NCBI GenBank assembly: GCA_031370825.1
Contig: JANMRB010000023.1
Location: 1-58,314, forward strand
DNA length: 58,314 nt
From: JAENVT01 sp031370825
GTDB taxonomy: Bacteria; Actinomycetota; Acidimicrobiia; Acidimicrobiales; Ilumatobacteraceae
Direction of reading: 5' to 3'
The notes beneath the pieces are model-generated. The model made no database searches. It was not told where the DNA came from and was given only the letters and a program-made list of their open reading frames with translations. Positions 25,198 through 33,476 of the stretch are shown here, one piece after another; the first letter of the stretch is position 1, and the number at the start of each line of letters is the position of its first letter. The translations under genes were made by a program, and so were the position numbers.

Positions 25198-26098
25198 GTT
25201 CACGTCGCAGCTGGGGGAGCACTTCCGTCGCGATGCGTTCGAACGCCGGCAGCTGAGATTCGACCGCGGGGTAGTACATGGAGATCTCGGTGATCCCCAA
25301 CGCTGTGATCCGATGCACCATGTCGAGGAACACGTCGTCGGACTCGTAGTACGCGATCGAACCGCCTCCGGCCCTGGCTTTCGGATCGAACATCGTGTAC
25401 GAGCGGCGCAGCGTGTCCGGGTCGCGACCCAGCTCGAGGCACAGCTCGTCCATCGTCATGCAGCGATCGGTGAGTTCTGCGATCTGTTCTTCGAACTCTG
25501 TCGCGAAGCTCAAGCTGTTCCAGATGTCTGCATGCGCTGCGGCGTGGCGCATCATCTGCGGCCCGAGCGCCGCGACCATGATCGGCAAACGGGGTTGCTG
25601 CACGGAACCGGGGTTCATCACGGCACCATTGGCTTGGTAGTAGCTGCCGTGGTAGATCGTGACGCCCTCGCACAGCAGATGGTCGAGCAGCTCCACGTAC
25701 TCTGCAAAGCGCGCCACCCGTTGACCTGCGGTCCAGTTCGGAACTCCGATCATCTCGGACGACGGATCGATGGTGATGCCTGTGCCGAGGCCGAGCTCGA
25801 CGCGGCCGTTGGAAATCTGATCGACGGTGGTCGCTTGGTGGGCGAGCACCGCCGGGTTGCGAAGCGGGATTTGCGTGACGCAGGTCGTCAACCTGATTGT
25901 CGACGTGCGCGCCGCGATGGCGGCGATGCTCGTCCACGATTCGTGCCACATGCCCGAGGGGTTGCTCCAGTCGCAGAAATGATCGGGCACGGCCGCAACG
26001 TCGAATCCGAGTGCCTCGACGCGCAGGCAGCGGTCGAGGTACTGAGGCCACGGCACGAGAGGCAGGAGCATCACCTGAAACCGCAAGTCATGGCTCAT
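25190..26098 (-). CDS. LLM-class (F420-dependent) oxidoreductase
   Basis: A 302-residue luciferase-like TIM-barrel protein. N-terminal RFQVMLLPLVPWPQYLDRCLRVEALGFDVAAVPDHF, then STIRLTTCVTQIPLRNPAVLAHQATTVDQISNGR in two parts and LGLGTGI, are typical of F420-dependent LLM enzymes in actinobacteria. Either F420 or FMN could be the cofactor. It is the first gene of the kbl-tdh operon and overlaps kbl, an unexpected partner for threonine degradation. TAGCAT 6 bp before the ATG suggests a leaderless transcript. Confidence 0.85.
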   Translation of the reverse strand: MSHDLRFQVMLLPLVPWPQYLDRCLRVEALGFDVAAVPDHFCDWSNPSGMWHESWTSIAAIAARTSTIRLTTCVTQIPLRNPAVLAHQATTVDQISNGRVELGLGTGITIDPSSEMIGVPNWTAGQRVARFAEYVELLDHLLCEGVTIYHGSYYQANGAVMNPGSVQQPRLPIMVAALGPQMMRHAAAHADIWNSLSFATEFEEQIAELTDRCMTMDELCLELGRDPDTLRRSYTMFDPKARAGGGSIAYYESDDVFLDMVHRITALGITEISMYYPAVESQLPAFERIATEVLPQLRREHA

Positions 26099-26104
26099 GT
26101 GCGG

Positions 26105-26110
26105 ATGCTA
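26105..26110 (-). promoter_or_regulatory. -10 hexamer TAGCAT, leaderless start
   Basis: TAGCAT on the minus strand ends 6 bp before the ATG at 26098. ATGACG lies 17 bp further upstream as a weak -35. Confidence 0.45.
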
Positions 26111-26170
26111 CTGCGTCGCACCAGCTCGTCATCTTGGCGTCATCTTCGATCATGTAGCGTGATTGGACCA

Positions 26171-27616
26171 ATGGCCGACCTGCGCACGCTCCCTCTCATG
26201 TGGGATGAGCTGGTCGACGCCCATGGCAATCCGCGCCCGGCGGCCGCAGCGCTGGTCGAACGCCTGCGGTCGTTGGACATCGAAGAGCTGCAACAACGTC
26301 AGGGTCTCGCCGAGGTCGACATCTTGGCGCTCGGCATCACGTTCACCGTGTACCACGACGGCCAGGGCACGGATCGGGCATGGCCGATGGACATCGTGCC
26401 GCGTGTCATCGCGGCATCGGAGTGGTCCAGTATCGAACGGGGCCTCAAGCAGCGTTTGTCGGCACTGAACCGGTTCATCGACGACGTGTACCACGACCGC
26501 CGAATCGTTGCCGACGGGGTACTTCCCGGCGAGTTGTTGGAGAACTCGGTCAACTTGCGCCTCGAGTGTTCCGGCATGTCCCCGAAGTTTGGGGTGTGGG
26601 CGCACATCTGCGGCAGCGATCTGGTGCGCGATGCCGACGGCGTGGTCTACGTGCTCGAAGACAACCTGCGTGTGCCTTCGGGGGTCAGCTACCTGCTGCA
26701 GAACAGGGCGATCTCCAAGCGCGCCTTCGCCGATCTGTTCGAGCGCCAGTCGATACTGCCCGTCGACGACTATCCAGATCGCCTCCGCCGGTTGCTCGTG
26801 TCGCTGGCCGCGGACTCACTGGAGGGTGTGCGCTATCCGCAGGTCGTGGTGCTGACCCCGGGTGTGTACAACAGCGCCTACTTCGAGCACGCGTTTCTCG
26901 CACAGCAGATGGGTGTGCCGCTGGTCGAAGGCGCCGACCTGTTCGTCGATCCGAGCAACCGTGTCTGGATGAGGACCATCGATGGGCCAAAACCCGTCGA
27001 CGTCGTGTATCGGCGGATCGATGATCAGTTCCTCGACCCAGAGACGTTCCGCAAGGACTCCACCCTCGGCGTGCCCGGATTGATGCGTGCCTGGCGGGCG
27101 GGCAACGTTGCCATCGCCAACGCGCCGGGGGCCGGAGTGGCCGACGACAAAGTGATCTACGCGTGGGCTCCGGAGTTCATCCGGTACTACCTCGACGAAG
27201 AGCCCCTGCTGCCAAACGTGCTGACCTACCGCTGCCTGTACGAGGACGAGATGGCGTACGTGTGCGCGCACGCCGCAGAGCTCGTGTTGAAGCCGGCCAA
27301 CGAGAGTGGCGGCTACGGGCTGACCATCGGCAGCGCGGCCACCGACGTCGAGCTCGAAGCTGCGATCGCTGCGATCAAGGCAGACCCTCGCAACTGGGTG
27401 GCCCAGCCCATCTTGGCGCTCTCGACCGCACCGACGCTCTGCGCGGGAGAACTGGCACCACGCCACGTCGACCTCCGCCCCTTCGTGCTGTCGGGCCGCG
27501 ACACCTACGTGACAACGGGTGGTCTCACCCGCGTAGCGTTGGTCGATGGTTCGCTCGTCGTCAACTCGTCGCAGGGCGGCGGTTCGAAGGACACCTGGGT
27601 CGTCGAGGAGTCGTGA
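26171..27616 (+). CDS. Circularly permuted type 2 ATP-grasp protein
   Basis: Predicted amidoligase of 481 residues (DUF404/DUF407, COG2308). Family features: TFTVYHDGQGTDRAWPMDIVPRVI region, HICGSDLVRDADGVVYVLEDNLRVPSG, then VDVVYRRIDDQFLDP, GLMRAWRAGNVAIANAPGAGVADDK, and the ATP-binding loop VLKPANESGGYG with Lys374. The C-terminus has PRHVDLRPFVL and TTGGLTRVAL. All catalytic elements look intact. The family is predicted to make peptide or amide bonds in a conserved cluster with alpha-E and transglutaminase proteins, here the next three genes. The next start overlaps its stop by 1 bp (TGATG). ATG was chosen because the upstream frame is antisense to the LLM gene. Confidence 0.9.
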   Translation: MADLRTLPLMWDELVDAHGNPRPAAAALVERLRSLDIEELQQRQGLAEVDILALGITFTVYHDGQGTDRAWPMDIVPRVIAASEWSSIERGLKQRLSALNRFIDDVYHDRRIVADGVLPGELLENSVNLRLECSGMSPKFGVWAHICGSDLVRDADGVVYVLEDNLRVPSGVSYLLQNRAISKRAFADLFERQSILPVDDYPDRLRRLLVSLAADSLEGVRYPQVVVLTPGVYNSAYFEHAFLAQQMGVPLVEGADLFVDPSNRVWMRTIDGPKPVDVVYRRIDDQFLDPETFRKDSTLGVPGLMRAWRAGNVAIANAPGAGVADDKVIYAWAPEFIRYYLDEEPLLPNVLTYRCLYEDEMAYVCAHAAELVLKPANESGGYGLTIGSAATDVELEAAIAAIKADPRNWVAQPILALSTAPTLCAGELAPRHVDLRPFVLSGRDTYVTTGGLTRVALVDGSLVVNSSQGGGSKDTWVVEES

Positions 27617-28575
27617 TGCTCCTCTCGCGCGTGGCCGAACGTCTGTATTGGGCGGCCCGCTATCTCGAACGCGCCGAGGGAACTGCGCGCATCGTGCGCG
27701 AGCACTCCAACGTCATCGTCGATATGCCGCTGACGATTCCTCCCAACTGGGGACACCTGTTGGGCATCACGGGTGGTCGGGAAGGCTTCGACGAACGTTA
27801 TGAGGCCAGCGACGAGGCCTCGATCGTTTCGTTCCTGGTTGCCGATCCGTCGAATCCCGGCAGCGTTTACTCGAGCATCGTGCACGCCCGCGAGAACCTC
27901 CGGACATGCCGCGACATCTTTCCTGCGCAGGCTTGGAACGCGGTCAACGACCTGTACCTCGCGGCAGGACGCGGGGCCGCCGACGGTGTCCTGCGGCGAC
28001 ACCGATCCCGATTCCTGGAGAAGGTCATCGCCGAGCATCAACGCCTGCTCGGCATCTTGACCACGACGATGAGCCGCGATGAGGCGTACACGATGCTGCG
28101 CCTCGGCCGCCACATCGAACGCGGCGACATGGTGACCAGAGTTCTCGACGTACGCGCCGGATTGCTGCTGGGCGAGCGGCCTGAGCGCGCCGAGTTGTAC
28201 GACGACCTGCAGTGGTCCAGCGTCCTGCGCTCGCTGTCGGCCCTGCAGATGTACAACCGCCGAGCCGCGCCAAGGCTCAGTGCGGCCGTCGGCGCGGTTG
28301 AAGTGATCAGGTTCATCCTCGGCGAGGGGACCTTCCCGCGGTCAGTGGCGTACTGCCTTGCCGGGGTCCAGTCGAGTGCCAGGATGTTGCCGCTCAGCGA
28401 ATCGGTCCTGGCGGCATGCAGGGGGGCGATCGTCGAGCTGTCCTCGTCGGACCCGACCGCGCTGCTCGACGCCGATGAGTTGCACAGCAAAGCCGACAGG
28501 TTGCAGATCGCGATCGGCTCGATCAACGATCGCATCGCCGGCGCATACTTCGGCCAGACGGTCTGGCCGAGCTGA
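27616..28575 (+). CDS. Alpha-E domain protein (DUF403)
   Basis: All-helical protein of 319 residues. It starts MLLSRVAERLYWAARYLERAEGTARI in two blocks, the hallmark of the alpha-E family, with the matching second helix pair MLRLGRHIERGDMVTRVLDVRAG and the C-terminal RFILGEGTFPRSVAYCL. The Glu in each helix (YLERAE, HIERGD) gives the family its name. The function is unknown; it is thought to work with the ATP-grasp partner, perhaps as a scaffold or acyl acceptor. It starts within the ATP-grasp stop codon and is followed after 3 bp by the fused gene. Confidence 0.9.
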   Translation: MLLSRVAERLYWAARYLERAEGTARIVREHSNVIVDMPLTIPPNWGHLLGITGGREGFDERYEASDEASIVSFLVADPSNPGSVYSSIVHARENLRTCRDIFPAQAWNAVNDLYLAAGRGAADGVLRRHRSRFLEKVIAEHQRLLGILTTTMSRDEAYTMLRLGRHIERGDMVTRVLDVRAGLLLGERPERAELYDDLQWSSVLRSLSALQMYNRRAAPRLSAAVGAVEVIRFILGEGTFPRSVAYCLAGVQSSARMLPLSESVLAACRGAIVELSSSDPTALLDADELHSKADRLQIAIGSINDRIAGAYFGQTVWPS

Positions 28576-28578
28576 TCG

Positions 28579-31065
28579 ATGGACATCAGCGCCATGTCGG
28601 TAGGCCCGGCTTCCTACATCTCCACGAAGGGTCGTTTCGACGAGCTCGTCGATGACAAGGGCGCAATCCGCCCTCATTGGGAATCGATGGTCCGCACGTG
28701 GTCGACGCTCGGTCCCGCCGAGATCGTGCGCCGCCAGATGGTTGCAGAGCGCCTGATGATCGCCGAGGGCGCAGGGCACGTCTTTCACGATGACCGCGAG
28801 ATCGGCGTGTCATGGGGTCTCGATCCTGTTCCGTATGTGATTGGCGCAACGGCGTGGCACGGCATCGAGCGCGGGTTGATTCAACGCACTCGGGTGCTGG
28901 ATGCAGTGCTCGACGATCTGTACGGGCCACGGCGGCTGCTGCTCGACGGAGTGATTCCCACCGCTGCGGTCATGGGCTCGCGCTCCTACCAACTCGCCGC
29001 GGTCGGTGTCGCCACACCCCGCCCGCGCCTGATGCTGTACGCCGCAGACCTTGTTCGCGACAGTTCAGGTAGATGGCTGCTGTTGCGTGACCACACCGAC
29101 GCGCCCACCGGCTGCGGCTACGCGCTGATGAACCGCACGGTGCTGTCGCGCCTGTATCCCGAGGCGTTCAGGCATCTCGGAGTGAGCCCGCTCTCCGGAT
29201 GGTTCGCCGACCTGCGCACAGCGCTGTCGGCGGTCGCCCCGGCGGCTGTCACCGGACCGCGCACGATTCTGCTGGGACCGAATCCACAACGCCCCGGCTT
29301 CGTCGAAGCCTCCTATCTCGCCACCCATCTCGGTTATCACCTGGCCAGCAGCGGAGATCTCATCACCCGGGGCGGCCGGGTCTGGCTGCGCACCCTTGGC
29401 GGCCTCGAGCAGATCGATGTCGTCTTCCGGCGACTTGCCGACACCGGATCCGATCCCCTCGAGCTGGGGCCGGCCGGCGCAGGAGGGGTGACCGGTCTGC
29501 TGCAAGCTGTACGTGAAGGAAATGTCGGTGTGGCCAACGCGCTGGGAAGCGGTGTGGCGGATCGGTTGTGGCTGCAACCGTTCCTCGCCGACGCCGCTCA
29601 ACACCTCCTGAGTGAGACCCTGGAGCTGGCGTCGATCGACACGTGGTGGTGTGGCGATCCCGAGCGGTTCGCAGAGGTGCGCGCCAACCCGGAGGCATAC
29701 GTCTTCCACGACACAGATCCCGTGTCTCCGACACCGTCGGTGTTCGGTGATCATCTGTCGGAAGTCGAGACCATCGATTGGCTGGAGCGCATGACCGCCG
29801 CACCGCATCGATATGTGGTGCAGCCGAAGATCGAGTTCGCCAGTACACCCGTGGCGGTCGAGGGCGAGCTGCGAAGTGGCACAGCAAGCATCCGGGTGCA
29901 GACCGTTCGCATCGGCGACGAAGCCATTGTGCTGCCCGGTGGGCACGGTCGCCACGTCGCCCCAGGCCAGCTCGTGATCAATTCGTCGGATGCCTACGGC
30001 AAGGACGTCTGGGTGCTGACAGATCCAACTGCACAGCGCGCCACGACCGGCTCGGCGGCTATCGCTCGCCGTGTTCGCCTTCCCCAGATCGATCTTCGCG
30101 ACTCGCTTCCCACTCGCTCGGCCGAAGCCCTGTTCTGGCTGGGACGCAACGCCGAGCGCGCTGAAGCCGCTACCCGCACGGCGCGCCTCGTGATCGCCAG
30201 GACCGGCGCCGACCCGGCACTTCTGGAGTCTCCCTGGTTGGGTCATGCCATCGCCGCGCTGCGCGCTGTCAGTGGGGGACGACCGAGCGATTCATCCGAG
30301 CCACACGCATCGGAAGCACAGGATGCGCTTGCCGTCGAGATTGCAGCGGCACTCGACGACCGGTCTGGAGCGGTCGCCAACAGCCTGCGGCATCTCGCTG
30401 CAAACGCCGGCGGTGTGCGCGAGTTCCTATCGACCGCGACATGGCGGGTGCTCAACGGTCTTGACGCCCAGCGGTCCATCTTGTCGGCGACGACCGACCG
30501 AAGCGATCCGTTCCTCGTCACTGAATGCCTCGATCGGATCATGGTGGACCTCGCCGCCCTCGCCGGGCTCGTGATGGAAAGCATGGTCCGCGGGCCTGGT
30601 TGGCGGTTCCTCGATCTCGGCCGCAGGTTGGAACGCGCTGTGTTGCTGCTCGGTGTGATCGAGGCAACCCTCGGCGATCCGCCGGGCGACGACGTCGCTC
30701 AGCCGGTCTACGACTTGGTGCTCGGGGCGAGCGAGAGCCTGGTCGCTTATCGACGCCGATACCGCAGCGATGTTCGCATCGATGCAATCGAGGATCTGCT
30801 GATCCACGACGACAGCAACCCGCGGTCGCTTGCCTTTCAACTCGATCGCATCAACGAGCATCTCGCCGCCCTGCCGTGGAACCCCGACGCCTCGAAGCAT
30901 CGGCGGTTCCTCGACGCGGCAGCTCGCGGTCGTCTCGGTGAGGGGCCCGAATCGCTGTCGAAGCTGGTGCTCGGTGTGCGAGGACCGCTGTTGCAGTTGA
31001 TCCGCGAATTGATGCTGGCCTGGTTCACGCACCCCGCTCGTCGGGGATTGGGAGGTGTCAGCTGA
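28579..31065 (+). CDS. Fused ATP-grasp/alpha-E protein with altered ATP-grasp motif
   Basis: An 828-residue fusion. Residues 1 to about 490 are a circularly permuted ATP-grasp domain (VSWGLDPVPYVIGATAWHGIERGL, YAADLVRDSSGRWLLLRDHTDAPTGCGYAL, VDVVFRRLADTGSDP, GNVGVANALGSGVADRLW in sections); residues from about 510 form an alpha-E domain (TRSAEALFWLGRNAERAEAA, LDLGRRLERAVLL). The loop that reads VLKPANESGGYG in the upstream paralogue is VFHDTDPVSPTPS here, so Lys374 corresponds to His377 and the glycine loop is gone. This copy is probably unable to bind ATP normally and may be a structural partner. It is third in the operon. Confidence 0.88.
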   Translation: MDISAMSVGPASYISTKGRFDELVDDKGAIRPHWESMVRTWSTLGPAEIVRRQMVAERLMIAEGAGHVFHDDREIGVSWGLDPVPYVIGATAWHGIERGLIQRTRVLDAVLDDLYGPRRLLLDGVIPTAAVMGSRSYQLAAVGVATPRPRLMLYAADLVRDSSGRWLLLRDHTDAPTGCGYALMNRTVLSRLYPEAFRHLGVSPLSGWFADLRTALSAVAPAAVTGPRTILLGPNPQRPGFVEASYLATHLGYHLASSGDLITRGGRVWLRTLGGLEQIDVVFRRLADTGSDPLELGPAGAGGVTGLLQAVREGNVGVANALGSGVADRLWLQPFLADAAQHLLSETLELASIDTWWCGDPERFAEVRANPEAYVFHDTDPVSPTPSVFGDHLSEVETIDWLERMTAAPHRYVVQPKIEFASTPVAVEGELRSGTASIRVQTVRIGDEAIVLPGGHGRHVAPGQLVINSSDAYGKDVWVLTDPTAQRATTGSAAIARRVRLPQIDLRDSLPTRSAEALFWLGRNAERAEAATRTARLVIARTGADPALLESPWLGHAIAALRAVSGGRPSDSSEPHASEAQDALAVEIAAALDDRSGAVANSLRHLAANAGGVREFLSTATWRVLNGLDAQRSILSATTDRSDPFLVTECLDRIMVDLAALAGLVMESMVRGPGWRFLDLGRRLERAVLLLGVIEATLGDPPGDDVAQPVYDLVLGASESLVAYRRRYRSDVRIDAIEDLLIHDDSNPRSLAFQLDRINEHLAALPWNPDASKHRRFLDAAARGRLGEGPESLSKLVLGVRGPLLQLIRELMLAWFTHPARRGLGGVS

Positions 31066-31940
31066 CGCGCTACCGGGTTCGCCACATCACTGAGTACCGC
31101 TACAGCGCCCAGGTCATCAACGGCCACACGCTTGCTCACCTGCGCCCGCGTGCGACCCCGACCCAGACCGTCATCAGCTCGGACGTCACGACAGCGCCGG
31201 TGGCGGATCATGCTGACGAGTACCTCGACGTGTTCGGCAACCATGTCTCGTATCGCGCCGTCGAGCAGGTCCATGATCAGCTCGTGGTCACCGGCCTCTA
31301 TGAGGTCGATCTGTCGACACCTGAACAGCTGGCGTGGTCGCCTCCTTGGGAAGATCTGCGCGCGATCGTCGCGACCGACGGCAGTCCTGACGGGCTGCTC
31401 GCGCGCATGTGCTCCATCGAGTCGAAGTACGTCACACCGTCGGCAGACCTGGCCCGGTTCGCGTCGTGGTCGTTCCTGCCCGGCCGTGCATTTCACGAGG
31501 CGGTCGTCGACCTCTCCCACCGCATCTTCACCGAGTTCGCGTTCGATCCCGGCTTCAGCGACGTCAGCACCCCGCTTGCCGACGTGCTGACCTATCGCCG
31601 AGGTGTGTGCCAGGACTTTGCCCATCTGGCCATCGGCTCGATGCGCTCCCTCGGGCTGCCTGCTCGGTACGTGAGTGGCTACATCGAGAACGAACCACCT
31701 CCCGGCACGGCGAAGTTGGTCGGCGCCGATGCGTCGCACGCCTGGTGTTCGGTGTACATCCCCGGGTGGGGCTGGCTCGACGTCGACCCGACCAACGACC
31801 AGGCCCCGCCCATGTCCCACGTGACCGTTGGCTGGGGGCGCGACTATGCCGACGTGGCGCCGGTCCGCGGCGTGGTGTTCGGCTCGCCGGCGACGCAGGA
31901 GCTCTCGGTCGCCGTCGAGGTGTCACGACTCGCGGATTGA
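31062..31940 (+). CDS. Transglutaminase-like cysteine protease/amidase, CTG start
   Basis: A 292-residue protein: N-terminal Transglut_N beta domain (TRYRVRHITEYRYSAQV) and C-terminal transglutaminase core. Catalytic residues are visible: Cys183 in RRGVCQDFAHLAIG, His226 in DASHAWCSVY and Asp242 in GWLDVDPTND. The family may cleave or transfer amide bonds, and here is probably the hydrolase partner of the ATP-grasp cluster. The frame has no ATG or GTG until 31200, which would delete most of the first domain; CTG at 31062 has a GGGAGG SD 6 bp upstream and overlaps the preceding stop (CTGA), so initiation at CTG is the best explanation. Confidence 0.85.
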   Translation: MTRYRVRHITEYRYSAQVINGHTLAHLRPRATPTQTVISSDVTTAPVADHADEYLDVFGNHVSYRAVEQVHDQLVVTGLYEVDLSTPEQLAWSPPWEDLRAIVATDGSPDGLLARMCSIESKYVTPSADLARFASWSFLPGRAFHEAVVDLSHRIFTEFAFDPGFSDVSTPLADVLTYRRGVCQDFAHLAIGSMRSLGLPARYVSGYIENEPPPGTAKLVGADASHAWCSVYIPGWGWLDVDPTNDQAPPMSHVTVGWGRDYADVAPVRGVVFGSPATQELSVAVEVSRLAD

Positions 31941-32033
31941 TTCTCGACGGCCAGACGTTGACAGATCGCGCCGCATCGAGCAGACTCTGCGCTGTTGGCT
32001 CGAGACCCCGGCCGGAAAGGTCGAGGTCTCCAC

Positions 32034-32267
32034 GTGGACGTGGAAGAACGACAGCGCGAGTGGTGGCGTGGTCTCAGCGATTCCGAGCGAACCCAGGCGT
32101 TGACGATTTTCGATCAACTGCCGGCGTGGTTGGAGGCCAGCCTCGAACGGGCCCGTCTTGCGGTGGTCGAGGTCGACATCACGAGTAGCAAGCGCGTCTG
32201 TCTGATGCCGACTCGGCTCCGGGAGTTTCTGGATCAGAAGACCAACGCTAGAGAGCCCCGTAGGTGA
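32034..32267 (+). CDS. Small hypothetical protein
   Basis: A 77-residue soluble protein with Trp-rich N-terminus (ERQREWWRGLSDSER), FDQLPAWLEASLERARLAVV and a C-terminal LMPTRLREFLDQ. I recall similar short actinobacterial proteins of unknown function with this W-W, LP-W and LMPT pattern. The GTG at 32034 is preferred because a GAGG sits 7 bp upstream; an in-frame TTG at 31995 would add 13 residues. It follows the transglutaminase gene by about 90 bp and might belong to that transcript. Confidence 0.6.
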   Translation: MDVEERQREWWRGLSDSERTQALTIFDQLPAWLEASLERARLAVVEVDITSSKRVCLMPTRLREFLDQKTNAREPRR

Positions 32268-32397
32268 ATCGCGGGCCTCCCGAGCAGACCGACGATGATG
32301 GGCACGCTGCCTGACCGCGGCGCGGTCGAGTTACACGCGCCAGATCTGCCGTTGCAAGCGGACCCGGCCGGTTCCGAGCGATCGTCGGCGTCACGGC

Positions 32398-32403
32398 TAG
32401 CTT
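32398..32403 (+). promoter_or_regulatory. -10 hexamer TAGCTT, leaderless start
   Basis: TAGCTT ends 6 bp before the ATG at 32410 of the squalene-cyclase-like gene. Confidence 0.45.
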
Positions 32404-32409
32404 GCACCA

Positions 32410-33360
32410 ATGGACGTGATCGACTGGCTGCTCGAGGGCGACCCTGCGATCCGCTGGCAGGTGCAGCGCGATCTGACGGATGCCTCGCCCGACGAGGTCG
32501 TTGCCGAGCGAGCGCGCGTGGCGCACGAGGGCTGGGGTGCCCGCCTCCTGGCGCTCGAGGGTGCCGACGGGCTGTGGGAGGGCGGGGCCTGCTTCCCGGC
32601 GGCCTATGCAGGCGGTGAACCGGGGCAGCCGTGGACGGCGACGATGCACACCCTGCAGACCCTGCAGATCTTCGGGCTCGACCCGGCGTGCGAGGCGGGC
32701 CGTCGTGCGATCCCGCTCGTCGCCGAGCATGGGCGCTGGGAGCATGCCGGGCAGCGGTACTTCGACGGTGAGGTCGAGCCGTGCATCAACGGCCGGACGA
32801 TCGAGACCGGCGCCTACTTCGGGGTGGACGTCGCCGCGATCGTCGAGCGGATCCTCGGCGAGCGGCTCGCTGACGGCGGCTGGAACTGCGAGGCCGAGAA
32901 CGGGTCAGTGCGCTCCTCGTTCCACACCACGATCGACGTGCTCGACGGGCTGCTCGAGTTCGAGCGCGCGACCGGGGGTTCCGCCGCGGTGCGAGAGGCC
33001 CGCCGCAGCGGGGAGGACTATCTGCTCGAGCGCAGCCTGTTCCGCCGCAAGAGCACAGGTGAGGTCGCCGATCCGGCATTTCTCGACTTCGCGTTCCCGT
33101 ACTACTGGCGCTACGACGTGCTGCGCATGCTCGACTACTTCCGCCGCTCAGGAACGGACCCGGAGTCCCGGATGGCGGAGGCCGTCGAGGTCGTGCAGTC
33201 CAAGCGGCAGCCAGACGGCCGATGGCTGGTGGACCGCATCCATCCGGGTCGTGTCCACTTCGCGCTCGAGGGTGGCGTCGGAGCGCCCAGTCGGTGGAAC
33301 ACGCTCCGCGCGCTCCGGGTGCTCGACTGGTGGAACCGAGGAGCGCGCCCAGCGACATGA
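32410..33360 (+). CDS. Squalene-cyclase/prenyltransferase-fold hypothetical protein
   Basis: A 316-residue soluble protein with alpha/alpha-toroid repeats of the terpene-cyclase type: WTATMHTLQTLQIFGLDP, LADGGWNCEAENGSVRSSFHTTIDVLDGL in sections, and KRQPDGRWLVDRIHPGR. It starts DVIDWLLEGDPAIRWQVQRDL, as in a group of small bacterial proteins of unknown function. No Asp-rich DxDD cyclase motif is visible, so real cyclase activity is unlikely. Codon third positions look even richer in G and C than the neighbours, hinting at separate origin. It stands alone with its own leaderless-type promoter. Confidence 0.75.
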   Translation: MDVIDWLLEGDPAIRWQVQRDLTDASPDEVVAERARVAHEGWGARLLALEGADGLWEGGACFPAAYAGGEPGQPWTATMHTLQTLQIFGLDPACEAGRRAIPLVAEHGRWEHAGQRYFDGEVEPCINGRTIETGAYFGVDVAAIVERILGERLADGGWNCEAENGSVRSSFHTTIDVLDGLLEFERATGGSAAVREARRSGEDYLLERSLFRRKSTGEVADPAFLDFAFPYYWRYDVLRMLDYFRRSGTDPESRMAEAVEVVQSKRQPDGRWLVDRIHPGRVHFALEGGVGAPSRWNTLRALRVLDWWNRGARPAT

Positions 33361-33464
33361 CGAAACGTCGGCTCGAGTTCAGCCGCGCGCAGGTCCTGGC
33401 GTTTCGACGACCCTCAGGTTTCAACTGACCCACGACCCGGCGGCCGGCCACTGCCTCCAGCAGT

Positions 33465-33470
33465 TACGCT
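33465..33470 (+). promoter_or_regulatory. -10 hexamer TACGCT, leaderless start
   Basis: TACGCT ends 6 bp before the ATG at 33477 of the molybdopterin oxidoreductase gene; no SD is visible. Confidence 0.45.
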
Positions 33471-33476
33471 CCAGGC

